A stretch of DNA of 5,272 nt from Eubacteriales Family XIII. Incertae Sedis bacterium (lineage in GTDB: Bacteria; Bacillota; Clostridia; Peptostreptococcales; Anaerovoracaceae): assembly GCA_031272745.1 (NCBI GenBank), contig JAISTF010000057.1:1-5272 (forward strand), given 5' to 3'. Positions 1-4,874 of the stretch are shown piece after piece. The notes beneath the pieces were generated by a model. That model worked only from the letters and a program-made list of their open reading frames with translations. It was not told the origin of the DNA and ran no database searches. The position numbers and the translations under genes were made by a program. How positions within the stretch are numbered: position 1 is the stretch's first letter; each line of letters begins with the position of its first letter.

Positions 1-15
1 TTGCAATAGCAGCGG

Positions 16-192
16 CTACGCCGTCTCGATGACGCATTCGTGGGCGCGCGTGTCCTTGTCGTACGTGACGCCGACGAGGAGGATGCGGCCTGTGTAGCCC
101 TCCAGGTTTTCCGAATAACGTTTTTCCTTTAAATAACCAAAAGTTCCTATATAAAGATGGCGAAAAGGGCATCCCGGGGGCGCCGCTGACTG
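16..192 (-). pseudogene. C-terminal remnant of a PD-(D/E)XK nuclease / AAA-ATPase-like family protein
   Basis: Read on the minus strand, the frame ends at a TAG at 16-18 and stays open up to a TGA at 193-195. Its last part, from about 132 down to 19, contains KEKRYSENLEGYTGR followed by ILLVGVTYDKD and ends ...CVIETA. This strongly resembles the extreme C-terminus of the large family of AAA-ATPase-like proteins with a C-terminal PD-(D/E)XK nuclease domain, which typically end with 'IKEKRY...GY.G.ILLVGI.YD...K.H.C.IE'. Upstream of the KEKRY stretch the resemblance fades, and there is no ATG or GTG start and no room for the ATPase and catalytic part, because hisC occupies the position where they would lie. 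I infer a decayed, N-terminally deleted copy, not a functional gene. The recognition is from memory of the family pattern, so the alternative is a chance open frame, but the match over about 35 residues makes that unlikely. Confidence 0.6.
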
Positions 193-201
193 TCAGGGCG
201 C
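180..201. other. GC-rich hairpin overlapping the hisC promoter
   Basis: Bases 186-196 form CTGAC-T-GTCAG. With one bulged base (185) the stem continues outward as GCGCC (180-184) against GGCGC (197-201), giving about ten pairs around a minimal loop. On the plus strand it is followed by GTTTTGT, so it could be a weak terminator for rightward transcription entering from outside, or an operator-like palindrome, since it covers the presumed -35 region. There is no direct evidence for either role. Confidence 0.3.
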
Positions 202-216
202 GTTTTGTGGTACAAT
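186..216 (+). promoter_or_regulatory. Probable sigma-70-type promoter of the hisC cluster (extended -10)
   Basis: TACAAT at 211-216 is a five-of-six match to TATAAT and is preceded by TGG, giving an extended -10 (TG at 208-209). The best -35 candidate is CTGACT at 186-191 (TGAC matches TTGACA), at a rather long 19-base spacing, which an extended -10 can tolerate. Transcription would be expected to begin about 6-8 bases past 216, practically at the ATG at 223, so the transcript may have little or no leader. Confidence 0.5.
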
Positions 217-222
217 TTCTCA

Positions 223-1404
223 ATGACGCAGAAGCATTGGGAAGAGAATTTGTACCGGGGGAAGCCGTATGTGAGCGGCGAGCAGCCGAAGACGGCGGGG
301 CTCATCAAGCTCAACACGAACGAGAATCCGTACCCGCCGGCGCCGGGCGTGGCGCGGGCGCTCGCGGCGTTCGCGGAGGGCGGCGCGAACGCGGCGCGGC
401 TGCGGCTGTACCCGCCGGCGGACGGGGGCGCGTTGCGCGAGGCGCTGGCCGCCTACCACGGCGTCGGCTCGGAAAACGTCTTCGTCGGGAACGGTTCCGA
501 CGAGGCGCTGGCGCTGGCGTTTCGGGCGTGCTTTGACCCGTCGCGCATCCAAGGGCCCGTGCGGTTCGCGGACGTGACGTATTCGTTTTATCCGGTCTGG
601 TGCGCGTTTTTCGGGATTCCGTATGAGACGGTGGCGCTGGATGCGGGGTTTCGCGCGGATGCCGCGTTTGGCGGGCGGCAGGATGCCGCCCCTACAAGCG
701 TGTGCGATGCGAATGCGGCAGATGGCGATGGTAGGGGCGGCATTTTGCCGCCCGATGCGGTGCCCGCGGGTGGCGTCGTGGTGTGCAACCCGAACGCGCC
801 GACGGGCATCGGCGAGGACGAGGGCTTCGTGCGCGAGATCCTGAATAACCATTCGTCTTGTGTCGTGGTCGTCGACGAGGCCTATGCGGATTTTGCCGCT
901 TTTTCGGCAATCCCGCTGACGCGCGAATATCCGAACCTGCTCGTGACGCGGTCGTTTTCCAAGGGGCGGTCGCTCGCGGGGCTGCGCGTCGGCTACGCGG
1001 TCGGCAGCGCGGCGGTGATCCGCGCGCTCCTCGCCGCGAAGGATTCCTACAATTCCTATCCGGTCGGGCACCTCGAGATTGCCTGCGGCGTCGCGGCGCT
1101 CGAGGACGAGGCGTACTACCGCGAGACGGCGGGACGCGTCGCGAAAACGCGCGACGAGACAGCGGCGGCGCTGCGCGGGCTCGGGTACGACGTGCCGGAT
1201 TCGCAGGCAAATTTCCTCTTCGTCGGTTGCGGGAGCAGGGAGCGGGCGCAGCGCCTGTTTGCGTTTCTGCGCGAGGGGGCGATCCTCGTGCGGTATTTCG
1301 ACAAGCCGCGCATCGACGACCGCTTGCGGATTTCGGTCGGCACGGACGAGGACATGGCGGCGCTGTTGGCGCGTATGGCAGCGTTTGGCGCCGAAGAGAG
1401 GTAG
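223..1404 (+). CDS. hisC: Histidinol-phosphate aminotransferase-like PLP enzyme with an in-frame REP-pair insertion
   Basis: This is a fold-type I, PLP-dependent class I/II aminotransferase of the HisC type (EC 2.6.1.9), which in histidine synthesis transaminates imidazole-acetol phosphate with glutamate. It is cytosolic and usually dimeric. The 393 residues show the family landmarks in order: PYVSGEQP (15-22), NTNENPYPP (31-39), GNGSDEAL (89-96), TYSFYP (119-124), NPNAPTG (189-195), DEAY (218-221; Asp to the pyridine nitrogen, Tyr to O3'), SFSK (244-247; Lys247 is the expected Schiff-base lysine), AGLRVGYA (252-259; Arg255 to the phosphate), QANFLFV (328-334) and LRISVGT (368-374; Arg369 for the substrate carboxylate). 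All catalytic positions look intact. It is some 25-30 residues longer than typical HisC; the excess is at residues 150-178, just before NPNAPTG, and corresponds to two inverted palindromic repeats. ATG at 223 is chosen because it keeps the N-terminal PYVSGEQP segment; it has no Shine-Dalgarno sequence. A TTG at 205 would overlap the promoter. No other his gene is visible, so a role on another keto acid (for example ketomethylthiobutyrate) is possible. Confidence 0.87.
   Translation: MTQKHWEENLYRGKPYVSGEQPKTAGLIKLNTNENPYPPAPGVARALAAFAEGGANAARLRLYPPADGGALREALAAYHGVGSENVFVGNGSDEALALAFRACFDPSRIQGPVRFADVTYSFYPVWCAFFGIPYETVALDAGFRADAAFGGRQDAAPTSVCDANAADGDGRGGILPPDAVPAGGVVVCNPNAPTGIGEDEGFVREILNNHSSCVVVVDEAYADFAAFSAIPLTREYPNLLVTRSFSKGRSLAGLRVGYAVGSAAVIRALLAAKDSYNSYPVGHLEIACGVAALEDEAYYRETAGRVAKTRDETAAALRGLGYDVPDSQANFLFVGCGSRERAQRLFAFLREGAILVRYFDKPRIDDRLRISVGTDEDMAALLARMAAFGAEER
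673..695 (-). repeat. REP-like palindromic element, copy A
   Basis: On the minus strand it reads GTAG (695-692), arm GGGCGGCA, a three-base TCC loop, then arm TGCCGCCC, a perfect 8-bp hairpin. On the plus strand it encodes part of GGRQDAAPTS. It is identical to copy C at 1513-1535; the exact match extends three bases further left (670-695 against 1510-1535). Confidence 0.85.
731..753 (+). repeat. REP-like palindromic element, copy B
   Basis: GTAG at 731-734 is followed by arm GGGCGGCA (735-742), loop TTT and arm TGCCGCCC (746-753). It differs from copies A and C only in two loop bases (TTT against TCC), so the stem is conserved while the loop drifts. In the hisC frame it encodes GRGGILPP. 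Confidence 0.85.
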
Positions 1405-1410
1405 GGCGGT

Positions 1411-2721
1411 ATGGGATTGCTTTTTCGGAACATCGCGGTATTGAATGAGGCGTTCGGGATCGATTACGGGCGGGACGTGCTCGTGGAGGATGGAAGGATC
1501 GCGGGGGTCGGCGGGCGGCAGGATGCCGCCCCTACCTCCGTTGACGGGAGCGGACTCCTGCTCATGCCGGCCTTCTACAACGCGCACACGCATACGCCGA
1601 TGACGCTGCTGCGCGGATACGGCGAGAACATGAAACTCCAGGAGTGGCTCGGCGAGCGCGTCTTCCCGTTCGAGGACAAGCTGACGGGCGAGGATTGCTA
1701 CTACGCGGCGCTGCTCCAGATGGCCGAGGGCTTCGCGCACGGCGTCGTGTCGCATTCCGACCAGTATTTCTTCTGCGACGACATCGTGCGGGCGGCGGCC
1801 GAATCGGGCGCGAAGATCAACATTTCCCGCGGCATGTCGTTCTTTGACGAGCTGCTCGACACGGACGGATTCACGCCGTTTCAGGAAGCGAAAAAGCTGA
1901 TTGCGGATCACCATGACACGCATGGCGGGCGCGTCCGCGCCGAGCTCGCGCTACACGCGGAGTACACGGCGACGAACAGTCTCATCGAGGCGGTCGCGGG
2001 GCTCGTGCGCGAAACCGGCGCGCCGCTCCACGTCCACATCTCCGAGACGCAGGACGAACACGAGCAGTGCAAGCTGCGGCACGACGGCAGGACGCCCGTG
2101 CAGGTCTTCGCGGACGCGGGACTCTTTGAAAACGGCGGGCTCGCGGCGCATTGCGTCTGGATCGAAGAGAGCGACGCGGAGATCCTTGCGAAAAAGGGCG
2201 TGACGGCCGTCAGCTGCCCCGTCAGCAATATGAAGCTCGCGAGCGGCGTCATGGACGCGCAACTGCTGTATGAAAAAGGCGTGAACATCGCGCTTGGGAC
2301 GGACGGGGCCGCGAGCAACAACAGCATGAATTTCTTCGAGGAGATCAAGGCGTACGCGCTCGTGCAGAAAGTGCGGTTTTCCGACCCGACGCGCGTGACG
2401 CCGCAGCAGGCGCTCTACGCGGCGACGCGGGGCGGGGCGCTCGCGCAGGGCCGCGCGGATTGCGGCGCCGTCAAAGAAGGGATGCGCGCGGATTTGATCG
2501 CGCTCGACCTTTCGTCGCCGTCGCTCAGTCCGATGTACGATCCGGCGGCGGCGCTCGTGTACGCCGCGTCGTCACGGGACATTGTGATGACGGTGGCCGA
2601 CGGGGTCGTGGTATACGAAAAGGGCGCGTTCCCGACCGTGGATTTGGAGAAGGCCGTCTTCGAGGTGGGGCGCGCGAAGGAGCGCATTCTCGGGGAATTG
2701 GCCGCGGACGGGGACGCGTAG
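1411..2721 (+). CDS. mtaD: 5-methylthioadenosine/S-adenosylhomocysteine deaminase-type amidohydrolase
   Basis: This is a 436-residue metal-dependent amidohydrolase of the cytosine deaminase/TrzN/MtaD branch, expected to deaminate the adenine ring of 5'-methylthioadenosine or S-adenosylhomocysteine to the inosyl product (EC 3.5.4.28/31), cytosolic. An N-terminal beta-sandwich part precedes the TIM barrel. Visible active-site residues are HTH (His59, His61), HVHISETQ (His209 as metal ligand, Glu212 as general acid/base), AHCVW (His247) and GTDGAASNN (Asp298 as metal ligand). These correspond one-to-one with the set known from the Thermotoga maritima enzyme TM0936, and PAFYNAHTHTPMTLLRG is typical of this branch. 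The ATG at 1411 lies 9 bases after GAGAGG (1396-1401) and 6 bases after the hisC stop, so it is probably co-transcribed and perhaps translationally coupled. Residues 34-44 (GGRQDAAPTSV) are encoded by a palindromic repeat in the N-terminal sandwich, away from the active site, where relatives have unrelated residues. Exact substrate preference cannot be read from sequence; other purine or pterin substrates are possible. Confidence 0.85.
   Translation: MGLLFRNIAVLNEAFGIDYGRDVLVEDGRIAGVGGRQDAAPTSVDGSGLLLMPAFYNAHTHTPMTLLRGYGENMKLQEWLGERVFPFEDKLTGEDCYYAALLQMAEGFAHGVVSHSDQYFFCDDIVRAAAESGAKINISRGMSFFDELLDTDGFTPFQEAKKLIADHHDTHGGRVRAELALHAEYTATNSLIEAVAGLVRETGAPLHVHISETQDEHEQCKLRHDGRTPVQVFADAGLFENGGLAAHCVWIEESDAEILAKKGVTAVSCPVSNMKLASGVMDAQLLYEKGVNIALGTDGAASNNSMNFFEEIKAYALVQKVRFSDPTRVTPQQALYAATRGGALAQGRADCGAVKEGMRADLIALDLSSPSLSPMYDPAAALVYAASSRDIVMTVADGVVVYEKGAFPTVDLEKAVFEVGRAKERILGELAADGDA
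1513..1535 (-). repeat. REP-like palindromic element, copy C (single, inside the deaminase gene)
   Basis: This copy is base-for-base identical to copy A, with GTAG at 1535-1532 on the minus strand, arms GGGCGGCA and TGCCGCCC and loop TCC. It lies in the same orientation and reading frame as copy A, encoding residues 35-42 of the deaminase. No inverted partner is nearby, so it is a singlet. Confidence 0.85.
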
Positions 2722-2724
2722 GCG

Positions 2725-4380
2725 ATGACCGCGCAGCAACGCAAATCTTTCATCCACGGCGCGGGCATCCTCGCGGGGGCCGGCGTCATCATCAAGATCA
2801 TCGGCGCGTGCTTCCGCATCCCGCTCGGCAACCTCATCGGCGGCGAGGGCATGGGCTATTACAACGCGGTCTACCCCGTCTATACCCTGCTCGTCGTCAT
2901 CGCGACGACGGGCATCCCGATCGCGATTTCGCGGCTCGTCGCCGAGCACATCGCCGAGGACGACCACGGCGGCGCCAACCGCGTCTTCAAGGTGTCGATG
3001 GCCGTCATGCTGATCCTCGGCATCGCGTTCTTCGCGGTGCTCTTCTTCGGTGCCGAGGCCATCACGGGCGTGAACGAGAGCCTGAAGGGGGCGTCGGTCG
3101 CGATGAAGGCGATCGCGCCCGCGCTGATCTTCGTGCCCGTCATGGCGGCGTTCCGCGGGTATTTCCAGGGGATGCAAAACATGAAACCGACGGCGCTTTC
3201 GCAGGTCATCGAGCAGCTCTTCCGCGTCGTCTGCGGGCTCGCGCTCGCATTCTTCCTCGCGAAGATGGGGCTGGAATACGCGGCGGCGGGCGGCACGTTC
3301 GGCGCGACGGCGGGCGCCGCCGCGGGCGTCGCGTGCATGGCCGTCGTCTATTCAAAATTCCGAAGCTCCGAGCCCTTCCGCAAGCGCCGCGAGGAGGCGC
3401 GCCAGGAGCGCGACCCGCGTCACCGCATCGCCACGAGCCAGATCCTCAACCAGCTCGCGCTCATCGCGCTGCCGATCACGCTCGGCGCGATCGTGATGCC
3501 GCTTATGTGGAACATCGACATGCTTGTCGTGCCGCGGCGCCTCGCCGACGCGGGCTTCACGGCCATCGAGGCGCGCAGCATGTACGGCCAGCTGACAGGC
3601 TTCGCGGAGTCCCTCATGAACCTGCCGAAGGTGCTGACGCAGGCGATCGCGATCAGCATGGTGCCGACCATCGTCCGCGCATGGAAGGAGAAGGACGACG
3701 CGTTCCTGCACTATAACGTGACGCTCGGGCTTCGGTTTTCGCTGATCATCGGCCTGCCCTGCGCGGTCGGGTTCATGGTGCTGTCCGAGCCCATCATGCT
3801 CCTGCTCTACCCGACGAAACCCGAGGACGCGGCGGGCGCGGCGCCCGCGCTGTTCATCTTCGGCATCGGCGTGATCTTCCTCAGTTCGATCGACGCGCTC
3901 ACGAGCGTACTGCAGGGCGTCGGCAAGCAGGGGATTCCGCTCGTCAACATCGCGATCGGCGCGGTGTGCAAGCTCGGCGTCACATGGCTGCTCACGGGCA
4001 TCCCCGTCTTCAACATCAAGGGCGCCGCGATCGGCACCGTCGTCGCGTACGTCGTCGCGACCGTGCTCAATTACCGCGCGGTCAAGACCTACACGGGCGC
4101 GCATTTCGACTTCTCTCTGACGTTCGTGCGACCGGTCACGGCGGCGCTCATCATGGGCGCGGTCTGCGCGGGCGTGTACTATCCGCTCACGCATTTCACG
4201 GAATTGCCGCGCTTCATCGTCACGGTCTGCGCCATCCTCGCCGCCGCCGTCTGCTACGTCATCCTGCTCTTTGCGACCAAAACCCTCGAGGCGCGGGAAC
4301 TGAGGCAGCTGCCGAAGGGCGAGCAACTCTATGCGCTCTACCGCAAAATCCGCCCCGCAAGGAACGTCAAGCTCCAATAA
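2725..4380 (+). CDS. SpoVB/MurJ-type polysaccharide or lipid II flippase (MOP superfamily)
   Basis: This is a 551-residue integral membrane protein of the MVF/PST branch of the MOP exporter superfamily, which flips undecaprenyl-linked precursors (lipid II or other saccharides) across the cytoplasmic membrane. By eye there are about 14 hydrophobic segments, near residues 11-30, 45-70, 88-110, 121-145, 165-187, 190-210, 237-260, 280-305, 323-345, 355-380, 393-412, 420-440, 455-477 and 483-508. A strongly basic cytoplasmic loop lies at 211-234 and a basic tail at 509-551. Family marks are FRIPLGNLIGGEGMGYYN (30-47) and YFQGMQNMKPTALSQVIEQ (146-164), typical of SpoVB/YtgP proteins. The ATG at 2725 is 3 bases after the deaminase stop, with a weak GGGGA (2710-2714) about 10 bases upstream, so it should belong to the same transcript. 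No convincing terminator follows. In other Bacillota a spoVB-like gene often lies near mazG and hup; here hup follows directly. Whether it serves peptidoglycan, capsule or another glycan is not shown, and its presence does not prove sporulation. Confidence 0.85.
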   Translation: MTAQQRKSFIHGAGILAGAGVIIKIIGACFRIPLGNLIGGEGMGYYNAVYPVYTLLVVIATTGIPIAISRLVAEHIAEDDHGGANRVFKVSMAVMLILGIAFFAVLFFGAEAITGVNESLKGASVAMKAIAPALIFVPVMAAFRGYFQGMQNMKPTALSQVIEQLFRVVCGLALAFFLAKMGLEYAAAGGTFGATAGAAAGVACMAVVYSKFRSSEPFRKRREEARQERDPRHRIATSQILNQLALIALPITLGAIVMPLMWNIDMLVVPRRLADAGFTAIEARSMYGQLTGFAESLMNLPKVLTQAIAISMVPTIVRAWKEKDDAFLHYNVTLGLRFSLIIGLPCAVGFMVLSEPIMLLLYPTKPEDAAGAAPALFIFGIGVIFLSSIDALTSVLQGVGKQGIPLVNIAIGAVCKLGVTWLLTGIPVFNIKGAAIGTVVAYVVATVLNYRAVKTYTGAHFDFSLTFVRPVTAALIMGAVCAGVYYPLTHFTELPRFIVTVCAILAAAVCYVILLFATKTLEARELRQLPKGEQLYALYRKIRPARNVKLQ

Positions 4381-4446
4381 TGGCCGTTATTCCACAAAAA
4401 ACCGCAAAATTTCTTCAAAAATACACATTTTCAGCCTCGAAAACGC

Positions 4447-4475
4447 TTGACATGACGCGCTTTCAATGGGAAAAT
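4447..4475 (+). promoter_or_regulatory. Promoter of hup
   Basis: A perfect TTGACA at 4447-4452 is followed by exactly 17 bases and then GAAAAT (4470-4475), a four-of-six -10. It lies in the AT-rich gap between the flippase gene and hup, in strong contrast to the GC-rich surroundings. The transcript would start near 4482, giving a leader of about 50 bases. Confidence 0.65.
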
Positions 4476-4495
4476 GAATTGAATTTACAGCTTTA

Positions 4496-4507
4496 TGGCT
4501 TCGGCCA
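4496..4507 (+). other. Small UUCG-tetraloop hairpin in the hup leader
   Basis: TGGC (4496-4499), TTCG, GCCA (4504-4507) forms a 4-bp stem with the canonical C(UUCG)G loop, an unusually stable type. It sits 12 bases before the ribosome binding site and leaves that site free. It may act as a leader stabiliser; a role in regulation is speculative. Confidence 0.35.
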
Positions 4508-4518
4508 CGGTTCAGTAC

Positions 4519-4526
4519 AAGGAGGG
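4519..4526 (+). promoter_or_regulatory. Strong Shine-Dalgarno site of hup
   Basis: AAGGAGGG contains a full AGGAGG (4520-4525), 7 bases before the GTG at 4533. This fixes the GTG as the start and fits a highly expressed protein. It is far stronger than the sites in front of the three preceding genes. Confidence 0.85.
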
Positions 4527-4532
4527 TAACTC

Positions 4533-4817
4533 GTGAATAAGCAGGAATTGATTGCAGAAGTTGCAGCAAAAACAGGTCTGACGAAGAAGGACGCGGAAGC
4601 CGCCGTCACGACGGTCATCGCGACCATTGAGAAGACGCTCGTGAAGGGCGACAAAGTCCAGCTCATCGGCTTCGGCACGTTTGAGACGCGCGCGCGCAAG
4701 GCCCGCGAAGGCCGCAACCCCCGCAAGCCCGGCGAGACCATCAAGATCCCGGCGTCGAAGGCGCCCGTCTTCAAGGCCGGCAAGGCGTTCAAGGACGCGG
4801 TCAACAAGAAAAAATAA
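4533..4817 (+). CDS. hup: HU family nucleoid DNA-binding protein
   Basis: This is a 94-residue HU-type histone-like protein, the normal length for the family. It dimerises, bends DNA and compacts the nucleoid, and also assists replication, recombination and repair. The N-terminal helices (MNKQELIAEVAAKTGLTKKDAE, through about residue 40) form the dimer body. The signature GFGTFETRARKAREGRNP (46-63) leads into the beta-arm with the DNA-intercalating proline in RNPRKPGE (61-68), and KIPASKAPVFKAGKAFKDAV closes the fold. The start is GTG, supported by AGGAGG 7 bases upstream and by alignment of MNKQELI with other HU proteins. The first dozen or so codons are clearly AT-richer than the rest, which would keep the initiation region unstructured. 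It has its own promoter and is followed by a strong terminator, so it can be expressed alone, although read-through from the flippase gene is possible. Confidence 0.97.
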   Translation: MNKQELIAEVAAKTGLTKKDAEAAVTTVIATIEKTLVKGDKVQLIGFGTFETRARKAREGRNPRKPGETIKIPASKAPVFKAGKAFKDAVNKKK

Positions 4818-4838
4818 TCCGCCGTTGAAGTTTGAAAC

Positions 4839-4868
4839 AAAAAGCGCCCGCTTCCGCGGACGCTTTTT
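4839..4868. terminator. Rho-independent, probably bidirectional terminator between hup and the convergent gene
   Basis: The left arm (4839-4851, AAAAAGCGCCCGC) pairs with the right arm (4856-4868, GCGGACGCTTTTT) with a single C-A mismatch and a TTCC loop. The GC core is flanked by A and T runs, so both strands show a stem followed by a U tract. It lies 21 bases after the hup stop and 6 bases before the stop of the minus-strand gene, so it can end both transcripts. Confidence 0.88.
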
Positions 4869-4874
4869 TCGTTG

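Larger units (their letters stand above)
673..753 (+). repeat. REPIN-like inverted pair of GTAG palindromes inside hisC
   Basis: Copies A (673-695) and B (731-753) are inverted relative to each other, match at 21 of 23 positions and are separated by 35 bases. Their GTAG feet face each other across the spacer. The unit is exactly 81 bases, 27 codons, and reads through without a stop as residues 151-177 of the aminotransferase. Each copy can fold alone, or the two can pair into one stem of about 23 bp. This is the layout of a REPIN (REP doublet), normally found between genes. That it was inserted is inferred from its placement in a length-variable stretch before NPNAPTG. Confidence 0.7.

Noticed and set aside
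205..222. TTG at 205 as an upstream start of hisC
   Set aside because: It would place the start inside the -10 promoter element and add six residues (MWYNFS) without family support; ATG at 223 fits better.
1401..1409. GTAGGGCGG at the hisC stop as a fourth REP copy
   Set aside because: It resembles only the foot and first arm; the second arm is missing, so no hairpin forms. Probably chance similarity.
220..1923. 567-codon open frame on the minus strand opposite hisC and the deaminase gene
   Set aside because: It is Arg/His-rich, has no recognisable domain and spans two well-supported plus-strand genes. Long antisense frames are expected from strong GC codon bias.
3285..3325. GGCGGCGGGCGGC-rich stretch in the flippase gene as another repeat copy
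   Set aside because: It lacks the GTAG foot and the TGCCGCCC arm and is ordinary Gly/Ala coding sequence.
2460..3716. 418-codon plus-strand frame overlapping the deaminase and flippase genes
   Set aside because: It is an Arg/Gly-rich alternative frame crossing the boundary of two genes with clear homology; no domain or ribosome binding site.
3352..4377. 341-codon minus-strand frame opposite the flippase gene
   Set aside because: Its composition is dominated by Arg, Asp, Glu and His, the complement of membrane-protein codons, and it has no family motif.
4376..4391. AATAA...TTATT inverted repeat at the flippase stop as a terminator
   Set aside because: The stem is short and AU-only with no following U run; too weak to call.
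4452..4529. 25-codon small ORF in the hup leader
   Set aside because: Its ATG overlaps the -35 box and lies upstream of the predicted transcription start, so it would not be on the hup message; no ribosome binding site.
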